Source of the DNA: Elusimicrobiota bacterium
GTDB lineage: Bacteria; Elusimicrobiota; Elusimicrobia; UBA1565; UBA9628
Reading direction: 5' to 3'
Length of the DNA: 64,000 bases
NCBI GenBank assembly: GCA_016209035.1
Contig: JACQWX010000080.1
Coordinates: 1 to 64,000 of the forward strand
The first letter of the stretch is position 1, and each line of letters opens with the position of its first letter. A program made the translations under genes and the position numbers. Under the pieces are notes generated by a model. The model was given only the letters and a program-made list of their open reading frames with translations, ran no database searches and had not been told where the DNA came from. Below, in pieces: positions 51,357-59,550 of the stretch.

Positions 51357-54300
51357 GGGAGACCATGATGGGCCTCGCCAGGGAATGGAGGAGGGAATTC
51401 GTGGCCCGCGCCTTCCTGGAAGGGGCGTTGCGTCTGGCGTCCTGGCCCGTCGCCTGGGTGGCGGTCATCCTCGCCGTGGACCGTTTTTCCGCCCTGCCGC
51501 AGGCAGGGCGGATAGGTTTGCTGTTCTTTTCGTCGGCCGCATGGGCCATGGCGGCCTTCTTCCTTCTGTGTTGGCCTCTCCTGCGTTTCGATTGGGGAGT
51601 GGTCCTTTCCGCCGCCGAGTCGCGGTTCCCTGACGTCAAGCCTTACCTCAAGACCGCCTGGGACCTGCGCCGCGCCGCGAGCCCGCACACCTCCGAGGAC
51701 CTGCGCCGAGCCCACCTGGAGAGGACGGACCTCTTCCTGCGAAGGCTTCCGGACCATGTCCTGTTCCCCTGGCGTCCATCGGGCTGGGTCAAGAGCGGCG
51801 TCCTAGCGGCGGCGCTAGGCGGCTCCGCCATCACCGCTCTCTCGGATCCGGCGGCCTGGCAGAGGCTCTTCGCGCCGTGGGACGATCCCGCGCTCGAGAG
51901 CTTCGTCGCCGTGTCCCCGGGCGACCTTTTGGGCGAGTGGGGCAAGCCCGTCACCATCGAGGCGAGGTGGACCGCGCGGCCTGCGCCGTGGGCGCAGGGA
52001 GCGGACCTGCGGCTGTGGCTCAAGGGTCAGGGACTGCCCTGGCGCGCGACGGACTGGGACGCGTCCTCCCAGGAGCGGGGCAGCTTCGTGATCGCGGAGC
52101 TGGTCGCGCCGGTCGAGTACCGCGTGACCTGGAAGGGCGTGTCGAGCCGCGGCTACAGGCTCACCCCCTCGAGGGCTCCCGGCTGGAAGTCCCTGCAAGC
52201 GAGGGTTCGTTCGCCTCAGGGGGCCGTGACGGTCCTCTCGCTCTCTCCGGCCGAGGAGCTCTCCGCGTACCGCGGCAGCCACGTGACGATCACCGGGGAG
52301 CCGACCGAGGCTCTCAGCCAGGCGCGGCTCAGGTTCTCTGGGGGGGCCGCGCCGGTGGACCTCAATCCCGCGCCGGACGGCGGCGCGGTCGAGGCCGGAG
52401 GCCGAGCGCCACCTGCGCCATCAGGAAAGGTGTGGGCGGCAGGCGGCGCGGTCCAAGGCTGGTTCGTCGTGACGGAGGACGCGGTCTTCCACTTCGAGCT
52501 CTCCGCCCTGGACGGCCGGACGGACCAGGCGCCCGACGCCTACCGCCTTCGCGCGCTGACGGACCAGCCTCCGAAAGCCGACCTCCTCTCGCCGACGGCC
52601 CCGCTCCAGGCGAGCCGGCACGACGTCCTCCCGGTCGCGTACGCCGTCAGCGACGACCTGGGCCTCTCCAGGGTCTGCCTGCGCTATAAAGTGGGCGGCG
52701 GCCCTGAGGTTGAGGCCGCCTCGCGCGCGTTCGCATGGGGCGCGAAAGAGTTGTTCGGCGACTTCGGCTGGGACCTCCAGGACCTGCCGCACGGGGCTGT
52801 CGCCGAGTTCTGGATCGAGGCCCAAGACGACGCTCCAAGGCCGCAGAAGGCCCTCTCGGCCAAGGGTTCGGTCGAGATCGTGGACTTCGAGTCGCTGCAC
52901 CTGGAGACCTACCGGCGAGGGACCAGCGCCCAGAACAACATCTCGGGCCTCGTGAAGGCCCATGCCGGGGTCCTCAGCCTTATCGACGAGCTCGAGGTCT
53001 CGACCCGCCCCGGAGGGGGCCTGGCCGACCTTGAAGGGAAGCTCTCGGGACTGCCTGGGGCTTGGCGCATCACGGTAGGGAGCGTCTCGGACTTGGCGGC
53101 CTCCATGGGGTCCGACGTCTACTCCAACGCCGGTCTCGCGGAGTCCATGCGGTCGCTGGCCGAGGACCTGGGCGCCGTGGAGAAGGGCTCCCTGCCGGCC
53201 GCGGTGGAGGCGTCCCGCAAGCGCGACTGGGCTCTGGCGCGCAAGCTCCACCAACGTTTATCCGCCAAGCTGCGCGCGGCGCTGTCGGGATTCGACTCCT
53301 CGCGCAAGCTCCAGCGCCTCCAGGATTTCTACTCCCAGGCAGGCCGGATGACCCGGTCCGCGGAGAGCCTCGAATCGGCGCTCGACGCGGCGCGCCAGGG
53401 CGCGGCGCGCCAGGCCCAGGCCAAGCTCTCGGAATCGCTGAACCGCATCAAGAGCCTGTTGTCGCAGTTCGTCCAGGACCTTTCCGAACTCCCCAGCGTC
53501 CCGGCCGACCCGTCGGCCTCCCGGCAGGCGGTCGAACTCCCGCTGACCAGCGCGGTAGCTTCGTTGGCCGCGCTGGAGGCGGCCCTCAAGGCCGGCGACT
53601 TCGAACGAGCCGCGGCGCTGGCGCGCAGGCTCGCGGAGGACCTCGCGCGCCTGCAGCATGCGGTCGGGGACATCGCGGCCGGGGCTCTCGGCTTCGCGGG
53701 AGGCCCCACGCCCTTAGACGACGCGAGGCGTCTATGGTCCGAGGCGGTCGACGAGCAGGCCAGGAGCCTGGAGGCGACCCGCGCGGTCCACCGGTCTGCC
53801 ATGGACAGGCTCCTGGAGGAGCAGAAGAGCCTCCTTGCGCAGCTCGCGGACCGCCAGAGGGTGCTCGTCAGCTCGGCGACGAGGTCCACGGCCAAGTTCC
53901 CGGCTGAGGCGTTGAGCGAGATGCGCGCGATACTGGCTGAGCTCGAATCAGCCAAGATCGAGCGGACGGCAGTCCGGCTGACCCTGGTGTCCTCACGGCT
54001 GCGTGCGGCGTCCCTGCCCCCGTCCGACCGAGGATGCCTCGAGTATTTCGCGGCCGAGGAGGACTCCATCCGGCGCCGGCTCGAGGACGCGCCGAAGACC
54101 CCTCCCGCGAGGCCGGGCGACGCCGCGTGCCGCGGCGCCGCGGCACAACAATCGGCCGCACGGTCCAAGACGCGCATGCTACAGAGCGGACTGGAGGCCC
54201 TGCCGTTCGACGCGATGCTCCCGGCGGGCGCGATCGAGCGGGTGGAAGGGGCGCAGACGGAGCAGGCCGCCGCGGAAGACGCCTTGGGGCGCGGCGACTC

Positions 54301-54616
54301 GTCGGCCGCCGTCGGTCCGCAAGAAGAGGCGCTGAGGCTTCTGGAGGTTGGCCTTTCGGACCTGGAGCGCTCGATGGAATCCCAGCGGATGAGCCGGACC
54401 GTCCTGCGCGAGACCTTCTCCTCCCCCTTGGGGACCGTGCGCCAGGGCAGGGGGGGTAGGGCCGGCGCCGACACCGGGTTCGTGCCCCTGCCGAGGGCCA
54501 GGGACTATGTCCCTCCTCGGGAGATCCGCGACGAGCTCGAACGCTCCCTCAAGGAGAGGCGTCCCCGGACCATGGACGGCGTGATCAAGGAGTACTTCAA
54601 GCGCATCGCCCAATGA
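51353..54616 (+). CDS. Large DUF4175-like membrane-anchored protein
   Basis: The 1087-residue protein has two or three N-terminal helices (VAWVAVILAVDRFSAL, IGLLFFSSAAWAMAAFFLLC, SGVLAAALGGSAITAL). Beta-sandwich regions follow at about 180-500 and a very long helical part at 520-1050 (AAALARRLAEDLARLQHAVG). The layout matches DUF4175/TIGR02302-type proteins of unknown function, which often sit near MoxR/vWA genes, though those are not present here. It has a 10-bp hairpin near its start and a dispersed in-frame repeat at about residue 344. The ATG overlaps the GT39 gene stop. Confidence 0.65.
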   Translation: MRETMMGLAREWRREFVARAFLEGALRLASWPVAWVAVILAVDRFSALPQAGRIGLLFFSSAAWAMAAFFLLCWPLLRFDWGVVLSAAESRFPDVKPYLKTAWDLRRAASPHTSEDLRRAHLERTDLFLRRLPDHVLFPWRPSGWVKSGVLAAALGGSAITALSDPAAWQRLFAPWDDPALESFVAVSPGDLLGEWGKPVTIEARWTARPAPWAQGADLRLWLKGQGLPWRATDWDASSQERGSFVIAELVAPVEYRVTWKGVSSRGYRLTPSRAPGWKSLQARVRSPQGAVTVLSLSPAEELSAYRGSHVTITGEPTEALSQARLRFSGGAAPVDLNPAPDGGAVEAGGRAPPAPSGKVWAAGGAVQGWFVVTEDAVFHFELSALDGRTDQAPDAYRLRALTDQPPKADLLSPTAPLQASRHDVLPVAYAVSDDLGLSRVCLRYKVGGGPEVEAASRAFAWGAKELFGDFGWDLQDLPHGAVAEFWIEAQDDAPRPQKALSAKGSVEIVDFESLHLETYRRGTSAQNNISGLVKAHAGVLSLIDELEVSTRPGGGLADLEGKLSGLPGAWRITVGSVSDLAASMGSDVYSNAGLAESMRSLAEDLGAVEKGSLPAAVEASRKRDWALARKLHQRLSAKLRAALSGFDSSRKLQRLQDFYSQAGRMTRSAESLESALDAARQGAARQAQAKLSESLNRIKSLLSQFVQDLSELPSVPADPSASRQAVELPLTSAVASLAALEAALKAGDFERAAALARRLAEDLARLQHAVGDIAAGALGFAGGPTPLDDARRLWSEAVDEQARSLEATRAVHRSAMDRLLEEQKSLLAQLADRQRVLVSSATRSTAKFPAEALSEMRAILAELESAKIERTAVRLTLVSSRLRAASLPPSDRGCLEYFAAEEDSIRRRLEDAPKTPPARPGDAACRGAAAQQSAARSKTRMLQSGLEALPFDAMLPAGAIERVEGAQTEQAAAEDALGRGDSSAAVGPQEEALRLLEVGLSDLERSMESQRMSRTVLRETFSSPLGTVRQGRGGRAGADTGFVPLPRARDYVPPREIRDELERSLKERRPRTMDGVIKEYFKRIAQ
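51489..51511 (+). repeat. 10-bp perfect hairpin in DUF4175-like gene
   Basis: CCGCCCTGCC and GGCAGGGCGG flank GCA. It is read in frame as LPQAGR between the first two membrane helices. Confidence 0.6.
52382..52440 (+). repeat. In-frame dispersed repeat (C)
   Basis: The element GGCGCGGTCGAGGCCGGAGG...TCAGGAAAGG...GGGCGG is read in frame as GAVEAGGRAPPAPSGKVWAA inside a beta-domain loop. Confidence 0.75.
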
Positions 54617-54618
54617 TG

Positions 54619-54624
54619 TAGAAT
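54619..54624 (+). promoter_or_regulatory. -10 box before the receiver gene at 54630
   Basis: TAGAAT ends five bases before the ATG. Its position predicts transcription starting on the start codon. Confidence 0.45.
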
Positions 54625-54629
54625 GCGTC

Positions 54630-55031
54630 ATGGCCAACATCCTGGTCGTTGAAGACGAGCCGGTCCTCCTCAAGAACATAGCGGCGCTCCTGGCGAAGTC
54701 GGGGCATACGGTCCTGACCGCCAGCGACGGCCTCGAGGTCCTCAAGCTGCTCGGCTTGGAGGGGAGGACGGCCGGGGCCATTCCCGAGGTCATCATCCTG
54801 GACGTGATGCTCCCCAACGTGAACGGCTACCAGGTCCTTCAGAAGATGCACGGGAACGCCGCGACCAAGGCTCTGCCCGTGATCCTCCTGACCGGCTACA
54901 CCGAGCTTCGGGACGCCTTCGAGAAATTCAAGAACGTGAAGGCCTTCCTGCACAAGCCCTTCGACCCGAAGCGGCTGCTCAACTCCCTGGCCGACGTGCT
55001 CGCCGCATCGAGGCCGTCGTCCGGGGGATGA
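54630..55031 (+). CDS. Receiver-only response regulator
   Basis: The 133-residue protein has ILVVEDEPVLLKNIAALLAK, phosphoacceptor Asp in VIILDVMLPNVNGYQVL, Thr in VILLTGYTELRD and Lys in FLHKPFDPKRLL. There is no output domain. It is followed four bases later by a site-2-protease gene, but no kinase is near. Confidence 0.9.
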   Translation: MANILVVEDEPVLLKNIAALLAKSGHTVLTASDGLEVLKLLGLEGRTAGAIPEVIILDVMLPNVNGYQVLQKMHGNAATKALPVILLTGYTELRDAFEKFKNVKAFLHKPFDPKRLLNSLADVLAASRPSSGG

Positions 55032-55034
55032 CCG

Positions 55035-55667
55035 TTGGAACTGATCTACCAGCTCCCCATCCTGCTGTTCTCCATCATCGTCCATGAGGTGGCTCACGGC
55101 AGGATGGCGCTGCGGCAAGGGGACGACACGGCCTTGAGGCTGGGGCGCCTGACCTTCAATCCGCTCGCCCACATCGACCCGATCGGGACCGTGATCCTGC
55201 CGGCCTTGTGCCTGTGGCGGGGCCTCCCGCTGCTGGGCTGGGCCAAGCCCGTCCCGGTCGATCCAGCCAACTTCAACCAGTATCGCAAGGCCATGGTGCG
55301 GGTGGCCGCAGCCGGGCCCGCGGCCAACCTCCTCCTATGCGTGGCCGCGGCCGTGCTGGCGCGCAGCCTCTGGAGTCTGCCGCCCGTCCTCCCCGGGTTC
55401 CAGACTTCGATGGTCGTGGCGCTGCGCTATGCGATGATAGTCAACCTCACCTTGGCCTTCTTCAACCTCATCCCCGTCCATCCGCTCGACGGGAGCAGGA
55501 TCGTGTCCGGGCTTCTGCCTTGGAGGTGGAGCATGTCCTACGAGCGGCACGCCCCATACGGGGTGGCCATCATCCTGGCGCTGCTCTTCCTGGGGTTCCT
55601 CAACTATCTGGTGGGGGTCCCTGCCACCGTGTTCCTGCTGCTGCTGAGGAGCGTGGGGCTGGCATGA
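55035..55667 (+). CDS. Site-2 protease (M50) family membrane protein
   Basis: The 210-residue protein is a compact M50B peptidase: HExxH in IIVHEVAHGRMALRQGD, GPAANLLL and the third metal ligand in NLIPVHPLDGSRI. It lacks PDZ and CBS domains. Members cleave transmembrane substrates or are of unknown role. The start is a TTG, as no ATG or GTG is available before the first helix; this is unusual but has precedent. It overlaps trpS by four bases. Confidence 0.88.
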   Translation: MELIYQLPILLFSIIVHEVAHGRMALRQGDDTALRLGRLTFNPLAHIDPIGTVILPALCLWRGLPLLGWAKPVPVDPANFNQYRKAMVRVAAAGPAANLLLCVAAAVLARSLWSLPPVLPGFQTSMVVALRYAMIVNLTLAFFNLIPVHPLDGSRIVSGLLPWRWSMSYERHAPYGVAIILALLFLGFLNYLVGVPATVFLLLLRSVGLA

Positions 55668-56680
55668 CGGGTTCACAACGCAAGGTCGTGATGTCCGGGA
55701 TGAGGCCCACGGGGAGGCTCCACCTCGGCAATCTGTGGGGAGCGCTCAGGAAGTGGGTCTCCATCCAGGACGAATACGAGTGCTACTTCGCCGTGGCCGA
55801 CTGGCACATGCTCACCACGGCCTACGACCGGACCGAGGACCTGGGATCGAACGTCCAGGAGATGGTCCTGGACTGGCTGGCCGCCGGCCTCGATCCGGCC
55901 AAGTGCGTCATCTTCAGGCAGTCGCGCGTCCCCGAGCACGCGGAACTCCACCTGCTCCTTTCGATGGTGACGCCGCTCTCGTGGCTTGAGAACAATCCGA
56001 CGTGGAAGGAATCTCTTGCGGAGCTGTCGAAGACCAAGCACGCCGATATCAGGACCCACGGCTTCCTTGGCTACCCGGTCCTCCAAGCCGCGGACATCCT
56101 CATCTACGGCGCGGACCTGGTCCCGGTCGGCCAGGACCAGCTGCCGCACTTGGAGATCAGCCGCGAGATCGCGCGGCGGTTCAACGGACTCTATGGCGGC
56201 GTGCTCGTCGAGCCGCGGGCCATGCCCACCGAGGCGGCCAGGGTGCCGGGGACGGACGGCCGGAAGATGTCGAAGTCCTACGGCAACACGGTCGACATCT
56301 TCGAGGAGCCCGACTCCCTTGAGGCCAAGGCGTCGGGGATGTACACGGACCCGACCCGGGCCCGGGCCACGGATCCCGGGCATCCGGAGCCCTGCCCGGA
56401 GAATCCGCCGGGCTGCTCGGTGTTCGCCCTGCACAAGCTCTACAACCCGGGCTGGGAGGCTCGCGGGGCTGAGTGCCGCGCAGGGGCCATCGGGTGCGTG
56501 AGCTGCAAAGGTGACCTCCTGCGGCGCCTCGAAGAACCCTTCGAGGCCTTCAGGGTCAAACGGAGGCTCTACGACGCGCGGACCGTCGAAGGGATCCTTC
56601 AAGAAGGCAGCGTCAAAGCCCGCCAAAAGGCGGCTTTGACGCTGGAAAGCGTCCGCAAGGCCATGAAGCTCACCCCATGA
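55664..56680 (+). CDS. trpS: Tryptophanyl-tRNA synthetase
   Basis: The 338-residue class I synthetase has the HIGH-like segment in MSGMRPTGRLHLGNLWGALR, VADWHMLTTAYD, GADLVPVGQDQLPHLEISRE and the KMSKS loop in DGRKMSKSYGNTVD. Two Cys-rich turns near residues 245-285 (HPEPCPENPPGC, CRAGAIGCVSC) may bind a metal, as seen in some TrpRS proteins. The C-terminal segment GSVKARQKAALTLESVRK is encoded by a 13-bp hairpin. It overlaps scpA by four bases. Confidence 0.95.
   Translation: MTGSQRKVVMSGMRPTGRLHLGNLWGALRKWVSIQDEYECYFAVADWHMLTTAYDRTEDLGSNVQEMVLDWLAAGLDPAKCVIFRQSRVPEHAELHLLLSMVTPLSWLENNPTWKESLAELSKTKHADIRTHGFLGYPVLQAADILIYGADLVPVGQDQLPHLEISREIARRFNGLYGGVLVEPRAMPTEAARVPGTDGRKMSKSYGNTVDIFEEPDSLEAKASGMYTDPTRARATDPGHPEPCPENPPGCSVFALHKLYNPGWEARGAECRAGAIGCVSCKGDLLRRLEEPFEAFRVKRRLYDARTVEGILQEGSVKARQKAALTLESVRKAMKLTP
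56608..56644 (+). repeat. 13-bp perfect hairpin inside trpS
   Basis: CAGCGTCAAAGCC pairs with GGCTTTGACGCTG; the inner GCC-AAAA-GGC extends the stem past one bulged C. It lies in the last helix-coding part of trpS. Confidence 0.65.
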
Positions 56681-57408
56681 ACCCCGCCTACGAAGTGCAT
56701 CTGGAGATGTTCGAGGGCCCGTTGGACCTCCTCCTCTTCCTCATCCGCAAGGACGACCTGGACATCTACAACATCCCCATCGCCCACATCACCCAGGAGT
56801 ACCTCGACTACCTGGAACTCATGAAGGAGATCAACCTGGACGTCGCCGGAGAGTTCCTGGTGATGGCCGCGACCCTCTTGGCGATCAAGTCGCGGGCGCT
56901 GCTGCCGAGCCACGAGGAAGAGGTCGAGGAGGGGCCCGACCCTCAGGCGGAGCTGGTGGCCAGGCTTCTCGAGTACCAGAAGTTCAAGGAGGCGGCCAAG
57001 GCCCTGGAGTCGCGGGCGGCCGAGTTCAAGGACATCCACTACCGGGGAGAGCCCCATTTCGACGACTCGCAGAAGTCCCTGAGCATCGGCTTCCTGGACC
57101 TCTTGGAGGCGCTCAAGGACGTCTTGTCGCGCTGCGAGGAGAAGCACGGGGAGTTCCTGGGCGAGGAGTTCCCCATCGAGGACAAGATCGCGAAGATCCT
57201 CAGCCTCCTCGAGACCCGCGTCCAGGTCACCTGGGAGGAGATCTTCGGCGGGGAGAAGAAGCGCCGGGGAATCATCAGCTGCTTCCTGGCCCTGCTCGAG
57301 CTCATCAAGCTCGAACGGATCCTCGCGCGCCAGGAGCGGCCTTTCGGCCGCATCGTGGTCTTCAAGAGGAATGCTATAATCGAATCACCCAATAACTTGA
57401 TAACTTGA
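56677..57408 (+). CDS. scpA: Segregation and condensation protein A
   Basis: The 243-residue kleisin has YEVHLEMFEGPLDLLLFLIR, DDLDIYNIPIAHITQEYLDY and AGEFLVMAATLLAIKSRALL, all characteristic of ScpA, which bridges SMC heads with ScpB to organise the chromosome. The winged-helix C-terminus (ISCFLALLELIKLERI) is present. It overlaps trpS and scpB. Confidence 0.95.
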   Translation: MNPAYEVHLEMFEGPLDLLLFLIRKDDLDIYNIPIAHITQEYLDYLELMKEINLDVAGEFLVMAATLLAIKSRALLPSHEEEVEEGPDPQAELVARLLEYQKFKEAAKALESRAAEFKDIHYRGEPHFDDSQKSLSIGFLDLLEALKDVLSRCEEKHGEFLGEEFPIEDKIAKILSLLETRVQVTWEEIFGGEKKRRGIISCFLALLELIKLERILARQERPFGRIVVFKRNAIIESPNNLIT

Positions 57409-58073
57409 TGCCTGACACCGAACTCAAGAATGCGCTCGAGGCGCTCCTGTTCATCACGGACCGTCCGCTTTCCGCCAAAGAGCTGTGCGCCCTCACCCAG
57501 GTCAAGGACCAGCCCCGGGTGGAGGCCCTGGTAGGGGAGATCCGCAGGGAGCTCGATGACCGGTCATCGGCGGTGCAGGTCATGGAGGTGGCGCAGGGGT
57601 TCCAGATGGCGACCCGGGCTCGCTACGCGCCGTTCATCAGGCGCTTGTTCACGGACCGCATGACGCTCAAGCTCTCGACGGCCAGCCTCGAGACCCTGGC
57701 CATCGTCGCCTATAAGCAGCCCATCACCCGCGCCGAGATCGAGGACGTCCGGGGGGTCGAGGTGATCGCGGCGCTCGAGACCCTCATGGAGAGGGGGCTC
57801 GTTCACGTGGCGGGACGCAAGGAGACCGTGGGGCGCCCGCTGGAGTACGGCACGACGCCGGACTTCATGCGGCGCTTCGGCTTGAAGGGCCTCTGCGACC
57901 TGCCGTCCTTGGAAACCTTCGGGCCCAAGCCGGCCCAGGCGGCGGCCGAGACCGCGCCGGCCGCCCCCGGGGACCCCGGGCATCTGCCAGAGGCAGGTCA
58001 CCCTTCGGGCGATTCCGAGCCGCGGCCGCCGATCTGGCCGACGGTCAAGGATGAAGATTCTCCAAGTAGCTAG
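57408..58073 (+). CDS. scpB: Segregation and condensation protein B
   Basis: The 221-residue protein has two winged-helix domains (ALEALLFITDRPLSAKELCA; LETLAIVAYKQPITRAEIED, where YKQPITRAEI is the family signature), and GRPLEYGTT. A Pro/Ala-rich tail of about 45 residues follows. The ATG shares a base with the scpA stop (TGATG); a TTG one codon earlier is possible. The start region carries the 17-base ACTTGATGCCTGACACC found in the pdxA hairpin. The 3' end overlaps glgA by 23 bases. Confidence 0.93.
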   Translation: MPDTELKNALEALLFITDRPLSAKELCALTQVKDQPRVEALVGEIRRELDDRSSAVQVMEVAQGFQMATRARYAPFIRRLFTDRMTLKLSTASLETLAIVAYKQPITRAEIEDVRGVEVIAALETLMERGLVHVAGRKETVGRPLEYGTTPDFMRRFGLKGLCDLPSLETFGPKPAQAAAETAPAAPGDPGHLPEAGHPSGDSEPRPPIWPTVKDEDSPSS

Positions 58074-59550
58074 CGAGGCCGTCCCCTTCTGCAAGACCGG
58101 GGGCCTCGCTGACGTCGTCGGGGCGCTCTCCCAGAGGTTGGGCCTGGAGGGTCACGACGTCTGTCTCTTCCTTCCGAGGTACCGGTGCGTGGAATCGACC
58201 ATGTCCGCGGCAGGGATGGCGCGGCCCATCACCATCACGGTCGGCGGCCAGCCCGTGGTCGTGCGCCTGCGCTACGCGCAATGGAAGGCGGTCTCGGTCT
58301 ACTTCATCGACCACCCCGAGTCCTTCGACCGGGAGGGCCTCTACGGGGGCGACGGCAAGGACTATCCCGACAACGACCGCAGGTTCGTCACCTTCTGCCG
58401 GGCCGTGCTGGAGAGCATCAAGGTCCTGGGCTTCAAGCCCGAGGTGATCCATCTGCACGACTGGCAGGCCGCCCTGATCGCGGCCTATCTCAGGAGGCTC
58501 TATCGCGAGGACCCCAGCCTCGGGCAGGCTTCGACCGTGCTCACGATCCACAACCTGGCGTACCAGGGGGTCTTCCCTCGCGAGAGCTTCTCGTTGACCG
58601 GGTTCGCGGAAAGCGACTTCACGGCGGGCCTGATGGAATACTACGGGAACTTCGGCTTCCTGAAGACGGGGCTGACGCACGCGGACGCCATCACGACGGT
58701 GAGCCCCACCTACGCCCGCGAGATCCAGACCGCGGAGCGGGGGTTCGGCCTCGAGGGCATCCTCGCCTCGCGCGCCTCGGACCTGTGCGGGGTGCTCAAC
58801 GGGGTGGACTACGAGGTCTGGAACCCCCAGACGGACCAGCATCTGGCCAAGCGGTATTCGGCGAGCAACGTCGCCCAAGGGAAGGCCGCGTGCAAGGCCG
58901 AGCTCTCGCGCCTCTGCGGCTTCGAGGACCGGCCTGAGACCCCCCTCATCGGGATCGTCTCCCGGCTGGACAGGCAGAAGGGGCTCGACATCGCGGCGGC
59001 CGCGCTCAAGAGCCGGCTCGACCGCGCGAAGGTCGTGGTCCAGGGCGTGGGGGACGCCGAGTTGGCGGGCCTCCTCTCGAAGTTCGCCCAAGACCACCCC
59101 AAGTCGGTCTTCTTCCGGCCCGAGTTCGACGAGCCCTTGGTGCGCAAGATCTACGCCGGCGCCGACATCTTCCTCATGCCGTCGCGGTTCGAGCCCTGCG
59201 GCCTCGGGCAGATGATAGCGATGCGCTACGGCGCCGTTCCCGTGGTCAGCCGCACCGGAGGATTGGCGGATACGGTCTTCGAAGGCGACCCCCCGGCCGC
59301 CGACGCCTTTCCTAAGGGCGCCGGGGACGCTCGGCCTCCGGCCTCGACCGCGCCCTCGGCCAACGGGTTCCTGGCCGGGCCCGAGGATGCCGATGACCTG
59401 GGCCAGGCCATCGATCGGGCGTTGGCGGCCTATGCCGTCCCCGAGTCCTGGCGGGCGCGCGTCCTGGCGGGCATGGGATGCGATTGCTCGTGGGACCGGT
59501 CGGCGTCCATCTACGCCGACCTCTACCGGCGCAGCCGCAGGCTAAGGTGA
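58051..59550 (+). CDS. glgA: Glycogen synthase
   Basis: The 499-residue GT5 enzyme uses ADP-glucose to extend alpha-1,4-glucan. It has MKILQVASEAVPFCKTGGLA with the KTGGL donor-binding motif, IHLHDWQAALI, GVLNGVDYEVWNP, RLDRQKGLDI and the C-terminal PSRFEPCGLGQMIAMRYGAV with catalytic Glu. Near residues 414-434 a Pro/Ala-rich loop (FPKGAGDARPPASTAPSANG) is encoded by the dispersed repeat in inverted orientation. The ATG lies inside scpB, which is common in this gene order. Confidence 0.95.
   Translation: MKILQVASEAVPFCKTGGLADVVGALSQRLGLEGHDVCLFLPRYRCVESTMSAAGMARPITITVGGQPVVVRLRYAQWKAVSVYFIDHPESFDREGLYGGDGKDYPDNDRRFVTFCRAVLESIKVLGFKPEVIHLHDWQAALIAAYLRRLYREDPSLGQASTVLTIHNLAYQGVFPRESFSLTGFAESDFTAGLMEYYGNFGFLKTGLTHADAITTVSPTYAREIQTAERGFGLEGILASRASDLCGVLNGVDYEVWNPQTDQHLAKRYSASNVAQGKAACKAELSRLCGFEDRPETPLIGIVSRLDRQKGLDIAAAALKSRLDRAKVVVQGVGDAELAGLLSKFAQDHPKSVFFRPEFDEPLVRKIYAGADIFLMPSRFEPCGLGQMIAMRYGAVPVVSRTGGLADTVFEGDPPAADAFPKGAGDARPPASTAPSANGFLAGPEDADDLGQAIDRALAAYAVPESWRARVLAGMGCDCSWDRSASIYADLYRRSRRLR
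59293..59354 (-). repeat. In-frame dispersed repeat (D), inverted, inside glgA
   Basis: Read on the minus strand the site gives GGCGCGGTCGAGGCCGGAGG...CTTAGGAAAGGCGTCGGCGG, the longest and clearest copy. In glgA it is read on the opposite strand, yet it does not break the frame and falls in a variable surface loop. Confidence 0.8.
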
